25,033 nucleotides of DNA from Planctomycetaceae bacterium UBA4732 (GCA_002404095.1 DHJA01000116.1:1-25033), one strand, 5' to 3'; counted from the first letter of the stretch, positions 17,581 through 24,376 are shown. The notes: generated by a model not told the origin, from the sequence alone. A program made the numbers and translations.

Positions 17581-18369
17581 TTACGGTTGCCACTTGCCTA
17601 GAGCGGCTTCCAGACTCTGCTTCACCTTTTTCTTCTGGATTTCTGGATCTTCCTTCTGGATGTACTCCACTGCGGAAAGGTCATCCCCGCGTTTTCGGTT
17701 CTGACGAGGCTCCAGCGCTTCGATCAAGATCGCTTCAACCGCCGGGATGATCTTCGGGCCGAGGTAGGAATCGGGCAGGATGCCCAAGTCACCTGCCTCC
17801 GAAACCGGAAGAAGTCCGAACCAGGAAAAGCGATCCCACCGTGATGACAGCCGGTCGGCCGTATGCTCGTAAAGACGCCTGCCCAATGGTCGTTCCGTAG
17901 CGCGCCCTACGTAAATGACTTCTCGGCCGTCGTAGAGAAGATAGATTCCCAGCTGCTTGTGGAAATCGACGTGCTGTGCGCCGATCTGATACATGCCAAG
18001 AATCTTCGGTGTGGATACCCATTCAATCGCGTTGCGCCGCCAGAACATCCCGAAGGAGGAGATGATGTCGTACTGGACTTCATCTTCCTGCTCCGGTTCT
18101 TCCACCGGCGTAGGGGGTTGCTGGGTGATTCCTGCCTTTGCCTTCCAGATAAAAAGACCCTTTCCGATCCTCTGGAACGGGCACCCATCCCCTTCGTTCT
18201 TGATTGCCGTGGCGGCAACAGCCGCCACGGTCGCTGCGGGTGTGGCTCCAAGATTTGAACGAAGTCCGTCCTGGATGATCTTCTCGGTGATTTTCTGATA
18301 GTGCGTCGCTCCAGGAGCTTCGCTCAGAACCTTTTCGATCGCCTTTCGCCATGTCAACTCAGCGGGCAT
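17581..18369 (-). CDS. HARE-HTH and GIY-YIG domain nuclease
   Basis: A 262-residue cytoplasmic protein with two recognisable domains. Residues about 5-75 (TWRKAIEKVL, HYQKITEKI, PFQRIGKGLFIW) match the HARE-HTH winged-helix domain, proposed to read DNA or its modifications and often joined to restriction-type enzymes. After an acidic linker (about 83-98) a GIY-YIG nuclease domain begins: GIYLL at 141-145, VIYVGRA at 151-157, Arg/Glu/His in GRRLYEHT near 163-170, and a candidate metal-binding Glu in AVEAILIE (about 212), then EPRQNR. The start ATG 18369 follows AAGGAG by nine bases. It is fifth in a minus-strand gene run, 17 bp after the last DDLxGIP gene. A defence or modified-DNA role is inference. 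Confidence 0.82.
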   Translation of the reverse strand: MPAELTWRKAIEKVLSEAPGATHYQKITEKIIQDGLRSNLGATPAATVAAVAATAIKNEGDGCPFQRIGKGLFIWKAKAGITQQPPTPVEEPEQEDEVQYDIISSFGMFWRRNAIEWVSTPKILGMYQIGAQHVDFHKQLGIYLLYDGREVIYVGRATERPLGRRLYEHTADRLSSRWDRFSWFGLLPVSEAGDLGILPDSYLGPKIIPAVEAILIEALEPRQNRKRGDDLSAVEYIQKEDPEIQKKKVKQSLEAALGKWQP

Positions 18370-18386
18370 CTGTTTTCTCTCCTTGA

Positions 18387-18641
18387 CTAACAATCGCCGG
18401 CCGACAGCTTATCGCTTTCGGTGCAGGACTGACTCGGGCCCAACGGTTCATCGTCGCCGAAGCAAGCGGGTATGCCGTACAGGTCCTCCATCGTCGGCTT
18501 GGCCTTCGGATCGAACTTGTATCCCGGCGGCAGTCCCAACAAATGGCGACGCGGCTTCTTCTTCGGTTCGTCTTGGTTCTCGCCTGGAGCGGGCCCGCCG
18601 GTCGGTTCATCCGGAACAGGAGGAGGGGTATCTGAGTTCAT
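18387..18641 (-). CDS. DDLxGIP-motif small protein, paralogue C
   Basis: An 84-residue Pro- and Asp/Glu-rich protein with no membrane segment, probably disordered. It shares with the two upstream paralogues the block DPKAKPTMEDLYGIP (KPT, then D-L-x-G-I-P) and the C-terminal ESDKLSAG. It lacks the first copy of the motif that A and B carry and has a Lys/Arg patch (KKKPRRHLL) instead. The start ATG 18641 follows AAAGAGGAT. An upstream relic frame ends in TGA overlapping this ATG by ATGA. Function unknown. Confidence 0.75.
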   Translation of the reverse strand: MNSDTPPPVPDEPTGGPAPGENQDEPKKKPRRHLLGLPPGYKFDPKAKPTMEDLYGIPACFGDDEPLGPSQSCTESDKLSAGDC

Positions 18642-18748
18642 GGTGATCCTCTTTGATAGAGGCGGACTCGGCAAACAACGATTTCCACTTCGGCGACGGA
18701 AAGAGCGATCAAGAAAACGCTGTCTGCGGCGTCGGTACTTCCCTCCAT
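18638..18748 (-). pseudogene. Relic of the DUF6941 gene 3' end (before paralogue C)
   Basis: A 36-codon frame beginning ATG at 18748 carries FLIALSVAEVEIVVCRV then RLYQRGSP and stops with TGA at 18640-18638. The last part of the intact DUF6941-like protein reads YMVALSVADTEIAHCRL then RVYLRESS. The stop overlaps the next start as ATGA in both places. It is therefore a truncated copy of the DUF6941 C-terminus; whether it is still translated to couple the genes is open. Confidence 0.75.
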
Positions 18749-18754
18749 TGACAA

Positions 18755-19009
18755 TCAGCCGGCCAACGACTCATCGGGCTTCGTCGGGATGGGCGCCCGG
18801 CGCGGCGGTTCCTCATCGATGAAGCCGATAGGGATGCCGCTGAGATCGTCCGGCGTCGGCTTGGCGTACGGGTCAGGCAAGATCGCCGGAACCTTGATAT
18901 ACGGGCGCCGGGGGCGGATCGTCGTGACTTCCGGGCAGTCGGCGACCACCGGGATGCCGCCCAGGTCGTCCGGCGTTGGACGACCGAGATCGGAAGTGTT
19001 GGAGTTCAT
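18755..19009 (-). CDS. DDLxGIP-motif small protein, paralogue B
   Basis: An 84-residue protein, closest to paralogue A. The motif occurs twice: PTPDDLGGIPV near the N-terminus and KPTPDDLSGIPI in the middle. Between them is the shared block TTIRPRRPYIKVPA then LPDPYA. The C-terminus is KPDESLAG. ATG 19009 follows AGGGGGA; the frame stays open upstream through a relic of the DUF6941 C-terminus, so a longer GTG-started form (from 19075) is possible but less likely. Function unknown. Confidence 0.75.
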   Translation of the reverse strand: MNSNTSDLGRPTPDDLGGIPVVADCPEVTTIRPRRPYIKVPAILPDPYAKPTPDDLSGIPIGFIDEEPPRRAPIPTKPDESLAG

Positions 19010-19102
19010 GGCTGGTCCCCCTGTTGATACACCCGCAGCCGGCAGCTGGCAGCTGGCGACCTCCGTCTCGCCCACGGCGAGGGTAAAGAGGTAGCTGCCA
19101 GT
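19010..19102 (-). pseudogene. Relic of the DUF6941 gene 3' end (before paralogue B)
   Basis: Thirty-one codons directly in front of, and in frame with, paralogue B read GSYLFTLAVGETEVASCQL, then a diverged tail. They match GSYMVALSVADTEIAHCRL near the end of the intact DUF6941-like protein. The stop present in the intact copy has been lost, and a TGA at 19103-19105 cuts the frame upstream. This is a second truncated copy of the same 3' end. Confidence 0.7.
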
Positions 19103-19150
19103 TCAAGCGCCGCCTGCCCTCTCCGATCTGGCCTTACGGCGGATCCTTAA

Positions 19151-19411
19151 TCAGCCGGCCGACAGCTTGTCACTGTCGGTGCGGGACTGACCCGGGCGCG
19201 GCGGGTCGTCCTCATCGAAGCAAACCGGAATGCCGGACAGATCATCGAGAGTCGGTTTAGCGTGTGGATCAGGCAAATTCGCCGGAACCTTGATAAAGGC
19301 GCGGCGCGGACGGATGGTCGTATCCCCAGGCCCATCGATCGTGACGGGCACGCCACCTAAGTCGTCGGCGGTGTAGCGAACGGGCTGCGGAGTGTTAGAT
19401 TCGGTGTTCAT
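19151..19411 (-). CDS. DDLxGIP-motif small protein, paralogue A
   Basis: An 86-residue acidic, Pro-rich protein without signal peptide or membrane segment. It carries the motif twice (YTADDLGGVPV and KPTLDDLSGIPV) around the block TTIRPRRAFIKVPA then LPDPHA, and ends DSDKLSAG. The start ATG 19411 overlaps the stop of the DUF6941-like gene as ATGA, and TTGAGGGAA inside that gene is its ribosome site, so the two are translationally coupled. A, B and C are tandem paralogues; I know no family with this motif. Confidence 0.8.
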   Translation of the reverse strand: MNTESNTPQPVRYTADDLGGVPVTIDGPGDTTIRPRRAFIKVPANLPDPHAKPTLDDLSGIPVCFDEDDPPRPGQSRTDSDKLSAG

Positions 19412-19803
19412 GAAGATTCCCTCAAGTAAACCCGTAGCCGGCAATGGGCGATCTCCGTGTCGGCGACGGACAGGGCGACCATGTATGAACCCGGGTAGGG
19501 AAAGAAGCATTCCCCGACGCGGCAGCGCAGGTTTATGACACGCAGCGGATCAGAGAACGCAACCGTGACGATCCGGGTATAAACCTGTTCTTCTGTATCC
19601 AGGTGCGTCACCGTTAAGTCCATTGTAACCGGGCCCAGGCCATCCGTCAGCGCTGCAAAGACATCGAAGCGTTGCGGCGCCGACGGGAAATCGTTCACCG
19701 CCATGCCCGCGAAACAGCCGATCAGACAAGGCTTCTGCGTGTCGCGGTCGAAAATCACCTGATCGCACAGGAACAGGCCGAGCGCTTTGGGCGGCTGAAT
19801 CAT
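19408..19803 (-). CDS. DUF6941-like conserved protein
   Basis: A 131-residue protein, probably a beta-sandwich: many short strands, no signal peptide. The opening ALGLFLCDQVIFDRDTQKP and LIGCFAGMAVNDFP resemble the planctomycete family I know as DUF6941 (typically ...LLCDQVI.D..TGK..L.G.F......FP...); the assignment is from memory. Function unknown. ATG 19803 follows GGGAGAC. It is first in a minus-strand run of six genes and overlaps the next by four bases. Two palindromes lie just upstream and could control the run. Confidence 0.75.
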   Translation of the reverse strand: MIQPPKALGLFLCDQVIFDRDTQKPCLIGCFAGMAVNDFPSAPQRFDVFAALTDGLGPVTMDLTVTHLDTEEQVYTRIVTVAFSDPLRVINLRCRVGECFFPYPGSYMVALSVADTEIAHCRLRVYLRESS

Positions 19804-19814
19804 GCGAGTCTCCC

Positions 19815-19843
19815 GTAGATAAATCTACTTTCTTCCGGAAGAA
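19815..19843. promoter_or_regulatory. Two adjacent palindromes upstream of the DUF6941 operon
   Basis: GTAGAT-aa-ATCTAC (19815-19828) is followed after one base by the perfect 14-bp palindrome TTCTTCCGGAAGAA (19830-19843). They lie 12-40 bases before the DUF6941-like start and about 150 bases before the divergent nikK start. The position suits operators for the minus-strand operon. No regulator gene is adjacent. Confidence 0.5.
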
Positions 19844-19990
19844 CCATACCACACCGCCGTCATCAAAGAAACCGAGAACAGCCGGAACATTTCTCGTCTG
19901 AGTCCGACCTTCCCGCTGGTATGATCTTTCCGCCATTCGTATGATGAGCCGTATCGCGGCACAGTCCTTCTTTGAGGGAGCGAATCGGCC

Positions 19991-20773
19991 ATGCGAACGA
20001 TCTCGGCGTTGCTTCTTGTGGCGTTCACCGCACTACCGGCACATGCCCACTTCAACATGCTCATGCCGCAGACCTCCTCGGCCAAGAAAGGCGAGGATGT
20101 GGTCTTCACTTACCAATGGGGCCATCCCTACGAACACGAATTGTTCGACGCCCCGGCGCCGGATAGCGTGCAAGTCCTCGCCCCGGACGGTAAGACGACA
20201 ACCGACCTGACGAAAGCGCTTGAGAAGATTTCTCTGCCGGCCGGCGAGGGGAAAAAGGTCGCCGCGTACCAGTTCCACTTCACGCCGGCGCAGCGCGGCG
20301 ATTACGTTTTCTTGCTGCGAACGCCGCCCATCTGGATGGAGTCGGACGGCGAGTTTCTGCAAGACAACGTCAAAGTCGTGCTGCACGTCCAGGCCCAGAA
20401 GGGTTGGGACGGCGCCTTCCGCACGGAGTTCGAGCTGGCGCCTTTGACGCGGCCTTATGGACTCGAACCCGGCATGGCGTTTCAGGCGGCTTTGGGGGCC
20501 GGGATTCCTGTCAAACCCGTGGCCGGCGCGTTGGTCGAGATTGAGCATTATCATGCCGCGCCGCCGAAAGAAATCCCTGCCGACGAGTACGCCACGCGCG
20601 CGGCCAAGACGGGCCCGGACGGCGTAGTCACGGCCACATTGACCGATCCGGGTTGGTGGTGTCTGGCGGCTGCGGGCGCCGGCGGCATGAAGGATCACGA
20701 CGGCAAAAGCTACCCGATCAAGCGACGCAGCATCTTCTGGGTCCACGTCGATGAGAAAATCGCGGACAAATGA
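19991..20773 (+). CDS. nikK: NikK-like periplasmic metal-uptake protein (DUF4198)
   Basis: A 260-residue exported protein. Residues 1-19 are a signal peptide (LLLVAFTALPAHA), so the mature chain starts AHFNMLMP, the usual start of DUF4198 proteins, with a metal-capable His close to the new N-terminus. Further features are GHPYEHELFDAP, a beta-rich middle and a His-rich EHYHAAPP. DUF4198 proteins include NikK, an accessory component of nickel ECF transporters. The start follows GAGGGAG. The next gene, 21 bp on, is a NikM/CbiM fusion, which supports a nickel/cobalt role. Confidence 0.8.
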   Translation: MRTISALLLVAFTALPAHAHFNMLMPQTSSAKKGEDVVFTYQWGHPYEHELFDAPAPDSVQVLAPDGKTTTDLTKALEKISLPAGEGKKVAAYQFHFTPAQRGDYVFLLRTPPIWMESDGEFLQDNVKVVLHVQAQKGWDGAFRTEFELAPLTRPYGLEPGMAFQAALGAGIPVKPVAGALVEIEHYHAAPPKEIPADEYATRAAKTGPDGVVTATLTDPGWWCLAAAGAGGMKDHDGKSYPIKRRSIFWVHVDEKIADK

Positions 20774-20794
20774 GATCGGCGCCAGAGGTGTCTT

Positions 20795-22315
20795 ATGATA
20801 GGTCTGCCGTTTGCCGTCCACATCTCCGACGGCGTGCTGACGTGGCCGTGGCTGGCTGGCGGCTTTGTGTTGGCCGGGCTGCTCGTCGCGGCGGCGATGG
20901 TCCGCGTGCGCGACGAGGAAATCCCGCGCATCGCCCTGATGACGGCGGCGTTCTTCGTCGCCTCGCTGATTCACGTCCCCATCCCCATCGGGCCGACTAG
21001 CGTTCACCTGTTGCTCAATGGTTTGCTCGGCGTGATCGTCGGTCGCCGCGCCCCGTTGGCGGTTCTTCTCGGCCTAACGCTACAGGCCGTCCTCTTCGGT
21101 CACGGCGGCTTCACTACTATCGGCGTCAACACCTGCGTCATGGCGCTGCCCGCCCTCGGCGCGGCGTGGCTTTTCGGGACTCTGCGGGTCGGTTCGCACA
21201 ACAGCTGGTTTCGAGCGGCGTTGGTCGTCGTAAGCATCCTGGTGTGGACGTTGTGTTTGGTATATAGCATCGCTTTATTCTGGCTGAGCCGTTCGACGGG
21301 GCTGAACGACATCGCCTGGGGTTCGGCGGCGGTTGTCGCGTTTCAACCCGCCGTCCTCCTAATCGCCGCAATCCTGGCGACGACAGCAGCGTGGATGGAA
21401 AGCCGCTTGGGCCACGCCTCGGAGTTCCCGGCCGGGCTGCTCGTCGGCATGACCGCTGTGCTGGCGACGCTGGTCCTTAACGCCGCCGCCCTTCTCTGGG
21501 GCGGCGCGGAGGATTGGCATACCATCGTCCTGTTGGTCTTTGTCGTTCACATGCCCATCGCCGTCGTCGAAGGCGTGATCCTCGGCTTCGCCGTGGGGTT
21601 CTTGGCCCGCGTCAAACCGGAGATGCTCGGCGGTTTGTCGGACGACGACGCCTTACGAGCCGCGACCGTAAGGGAGCGAGAGTGGTTCCTGGGTTCCGCC
21701 CGCTCCCTTACGGTCGCTGCTCGTAAGGCGCCCCCCCCTGCCCTGCTCTTTGCCATAGCCGGCATCCTATGGGCGGCCGCGCCAGTTAAGGCCCACCGCC
21801 TCGACGCCGACTACCGTGTGCGGCCGGATGGAAAGGTGCAGGTCGAAAGCTGGTTCGACGTGGGCGGCAAGGCGCCAGCCGGGGCGAAAGTGCAAGTGTT
21901 TCGACCCGATGGCGCGCTACTAAGCGAAGGCAGCTTGGACGAGCAAGGGATTTTCGTTTTCGCACCCAAAGAGGCCGAAAACCTCAAAGTAGTTGTCTCG
22001 GCCGGGGCAGGCCATCGCGCGGAATTCGTCGTCTCGCGGGACAAGCTCCGCCAGACAGCGGCGGAAGGCATCAAGCCGGCCGACGTAGACCCCTCCCCTG
22101 CCCCAACGCCTATGATTGATCGCTCCTACCAGTTCCCTTACAAGGAAATCCTATCCGGCTTCGGCTTCCTGCTCGGCTTGGCGGCGTTCGTGATGAGTTG
22201 GCGCAACATGAGACATTTGCGGGAGCTGAAAAGGGCGCAAGAGGAAGCCGCACGGCCTACGGACGACGGTCACTTCACCGCCGGAAACACATCCTGCAGC
22301 GGCACTTCCCATTGA
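20795..22315 (+). CDS. nikM: NikM/CbiM-type Ni/Co ECF transporter S component fused to a NikL-like domain
   Basis: A 506-residue membrane protein. Residues about 9-285 are the multi-helix CbiM/NikM substrate-binding component: HISDGVLTWPW (9-19), TSVHLLLNGLLG (68-79, His71) and LQAVLFGHGGFTTIGVNTCVMALPA (in two parts, 96-120). After a palindromic insertion (about 286-318) comes a leader-like segment (LLFAIAGILWAAAPVKAH), a periplasmic beta domain starting RLDADYRV and a C-terminal membrane helix near 450-467, the layout of NikL. GAGGTG four bases before ATG 20795 fixes the start. Canonical proteins begin Met-His, with the N-terminus and His2 holding the metal; here eight residues precede that His. 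No ECF ATPase or T-component gene follows. The 3' end overlaps mutS2. Confidence 0.85.
   Translation: MIGLPFAVHISDGVLTWPWLAGGFVLAGLLVAAAMVRVRDEEIPRIALMTAAFFVASLIHVPIPIGPTSVHLLLNGLLGVIVGRRAPLAVLLGLTLQAVLFGHGGFTTIGVNTCVMALPALGAAWLFGTLRVGSHNSWFRAALVVVSILVWTLCLVYSIALFWLSRSTGLNDIAWGSAAVVAFQPAVLLIAAILATTAAWMESRLGHASEFPAGLLVGMTAVLATLVLNAAALLWGGAEDWHTIVLLVFVVHMPIAVVEGVILGFAVGFLARVKPEMLGGLSDDDALRAATVREREWFLGSARSLTVAARKAPPPALLFAIAGILWAAAPVKAHRLDADYRVRPDGKVQVESWFDVGGKAPAGAKVQVFRPDGALLSEGSLDEQGIFVFAPKEAENLKVVVSAGAGHRAEFVVSRDKLRQTAAEGIKPADVDPSPAPTPMIDRSYQFPYKEILSGFGFLLGLAAFVMSWRNMRHLRELKRAQEEAARPTDDGHFTAGNTSCSGTSH
21650..21748. repeat. Long inverted repeat plus 16-bp dispersed repeat (copy 3) inside nikML
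   Basis: A 29-base arm at 21650-21678 pairs with 21701-21729 with one mismatch, around a 22-base loop. Four bases later, 21733-21748 is an exact copy of CCCCCCTGCCCTGCTC. The arms encode ALRAATVRERE and ARSLTVAARKA. The element lies exactly between the NikM part and the leader-like start of the NikL part. Confidence 0.88.
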
Positions 22316-24228
22316 CCGAGTCCCACGCTGACCACGGCAAGATTGCGTTTGAAGTCCACGCGCACCAGCCGGCCCGGCTTGTCGAATCGCGGCACGGCCA
22401 CTGGATCGCCGGGCTGCATCCGTAGCCGCGCCTCGCGTAGCGCCGCCGCCGTCTCCGCCTCGCGCTCCAGCGTCTCGGTCTTTTGCCGCAACTCCTCGCG
22501 TTGCTGTTCCGCTTCGTGTTGGGCCGACAGCGCGTCTTCCCGCGCCTTTTCCGTCTCCTCGCGTAGCCGCTGGAGTTGTGCCATCTCTGGGGCGCGTTTC
22601 TGTCGGCGGCGCAGGTAACGATGAGCGCGCTTGAGTAGATCGCGCGGCATCTTCAACCGGCGGGCGATCTGGAGGGCGTTGCTCATACCGTACTGGCCGA
22701 TGTGCAAACGGTACGTCGGCCGCAGCGTCTCTACGTCGAACTCGACGGCCCCGTTCTCAGCCTGCTCGTTGTGAAACGCATACGTTTTGAGATCGCCTAG
22801 ATGGGTGGTGACCATTGCTAGACAGCCGCGTTCGTCGAGGCCGTCGAGGATGGCGCGACCCAGCGCCGCCCCTTCCGTTGGGTCCGTGCCGGCCCCGAGT
22901 TCGTCCAGCAATACGAGACTGTTGGCGTCGGCTTCTTTGAGGATAAATGCGATGCGTGAAATGTGTGAACTGAACGTGCTGAGCGACTGTTCCAGACTTT
23001 GTTCATCGCCGATGTCGGCCAGGATGCGGCGGAAAACAGGAACATGGCTACCCTCGCCGGCCGGGATGTGCATCCCCGACTGAGCCATGAGGCAAAGCAG
23101 GCCGGCCGTCTTGAGGCAGACCGTTTTGCCGCCGGTGTTCGGCCCGGTAATGATGAGCAAGTTGAAGCCGGAGCCGAGGCGCACGTCGATGGGAACTACT
23201 TCCCGTGAAGGGGTCGGGGTAGAAACCTCGCTGGCGCTTCGGGTCGGTATGTCTTGTTCTCTGACAACTCGGAAGATGTTCATTAGCAGCGGATGCCGCG
23301 CTTGTCGCAGCCAGAGGCGGCCTTCAGTGTTTAGGTCCGGAGCGAACATGGAGTAGTCGCGGCTGAAGCGCGCCTTGGCCGTGATGAGGTCGAGCCGCGC
23401 GAGAATGTCGATGGCGAAGACGAGCGATTTCGAGACGCGGCCAACATCGCCGCTCAACCGTCGTAGGATGCGCCCGACTTCGCGGTCCTCTTCGCCTTTG
23501 AGGACGGCCCGCTCGGAACTGAGATTGGCGACGGCCGCCGGCTCGATAAACACCGTTTCGCCCGTGCTGCTCGTGCGATGGACGACGCCGGGCAACTTGT
23601 GGCGATGGTTGACGTTGACCGGCAGGACGTAATGATCGCCGCTCACGGTGGCGTTGGGATAGCGGAGGATGCTGCGCAACGCCGGATCGCGGAGCAGGCG
23701 GCGAATCTGGGCCTGGACGCGGTCGTCCACGTCGGTCAGCTTCTGGCGGACCTTGGCCAATTCGGGACTGGCCATGTCGAGGACGTGGCCGCGGCCGTCG
23801 ATGCAGCCGCTGATCGTTTTCGCCGTCGGCCCGAGGTCTTCGACGGCGGCGAGGAGATCGGATAGGCCGTGCAAGCGGTCGCTCAAGCGCATCCGGTAGC
23901 GATAGATGTTACCGGTGCAACCGCAGGTATCTGCGACTTCAAGGAGCTGTTCTATCGTCAACTGCGATCCAATGGCGGCGCGGCGCACGATCAGGCGAAC
24001 GTCGTGCAGGCCGCCGAACGGCGGCGACTGGCTCTGGTCGAGCGCGTCCACCATCTCAGAGGTCAGGGCCAGTTCGGCGCGGATGCCGTCCGCATCAAGG
24101 GACGGTTCCAATTGGCGTGCCAATTCCTTGCCTAGTGAACTGGCGGCGTAGCCGGACAATAATTCGCGCACCTTGCCGAACTCCAGCAACTCCAGCGTGT
24201 GTGAGTCCATTTCCACCGTGTCGTTCAT
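22270..24228 (-). CDS. mutS2: MutS2-family ATPase lacking the Smr domain
   Basis: A protein of about 652 residues related to MutS2, which acts on recombination intermediates, branched DNA and, in some bacteria, stalled ribosomes. The N-terminus (SHTLELLEFGKVRELL) and clamp/core regions are typical. The ATPase has Walker A TGPNTGGKT near 361-369, Walker B LVLLDELGAGTDPTEG near 438-453 and TTHLGDLKTYAF. A coiled-coil-rich segment (REETEKAREDALSAQHEAE) is followed by a small barrel (GDPVAVPRFDKPGRLVRVD). The chain ends there, so the C-terminal Smr nuclease domain of ordinary MutS2 (about 780 residues) is absent. A foreign-looking insertion (IPTRSASEVSTPTPSRE) precedes the ATPase. Start choice between ATG 24228 and ATG 24210 is uncertain. 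Confidence 0.9.
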   Translation of the reverse strand: MNDTVEMDSHTLELLEFGKVRELLSGYAASSLGKELARQLEPSLDADGIRAELALTSEMVDALDQSQSPPFGGLHDVRLIVRRAAIGSQLTIEQLLEVADTCGCTGNIYRYRMRLSDRLHGLSDLLAAVEDLGPTAKTISGCIDGRGHVLDMASPELAKVRQKLTDVDDRVQAQIRRLLRDPALRSILRYPNATVSGDHYVLPVNVNHRHKLPGVVHRTSSTGETVFIEPAAVANLSSERAVLKGEEDREVGRILRRLSGDVGRVSKSLVFAIDILARLDLITAKARFSRDYSMFAPDLNTEGRLWLRQARHPLLMNIFRVVREQDIPTRSASEVSTPTPSREVVPIDVRLGSGFNLLIITGPNTGGKTVCLKTAGLLCLMAQSGMHIPAGEGSHVPVFRRILADIGDEQSLEQSLSTFSSHISRIAFILKEADANSLVLLDELGAGTDPTEGAALGRAILDGLDERGCLAMVTTHLGDLKTYAFHNEQAENGAVEFDVETLRPTYRLHIGQYGMSNALQIARRLKMPRDLLKRAHRYLRRRQKRAPEMAQLQRLREETEKAREDALSAQHEAEQQREELRQKTETLEREAETAAALREARLRMQPGDPVAVPRFDKPGRLVRVDFKRNLAVVSVGLGQWEVPLQDVFPAVK

Positions 24229-24376
24229 GCCTTCAAGGACAACCGACCCACAATCATGGTTCGGAGGCGCCGCCGGTTGGGTATTGTACGACCGTTGGCC
24301 GGTTGCCAAGTCCCGGCGCCGAGGTTAAAGTGAAAGCCAGAGCCGGGGTGCGGAAGGCAACGGAGGGCGAAAGGTC

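Noticed and set aside
18387..19411. The three DDLxGIP proteins as RiPP (peptide natural product) precursors
   Set aside because: Tandem short paralogues suggest it, but no maturation enzyme, transporter or leader/core boundary is visible and Cys/Ser/Thr are not concentrated at the C-terminus.
20033..21007. 324-codon minus-strand frame opposite nikK
   Set aside because: It covers the signal peptide and domain of nikK and the start of nikM in reverse, is Arg/His-rich and has no known motifs.
3786..21748. Reading the scattered palindromes as a CRISPR array
   Set aside because: The repeats are far apart, inside genes and of different sequence; there are no regular spacers and no cas genes.
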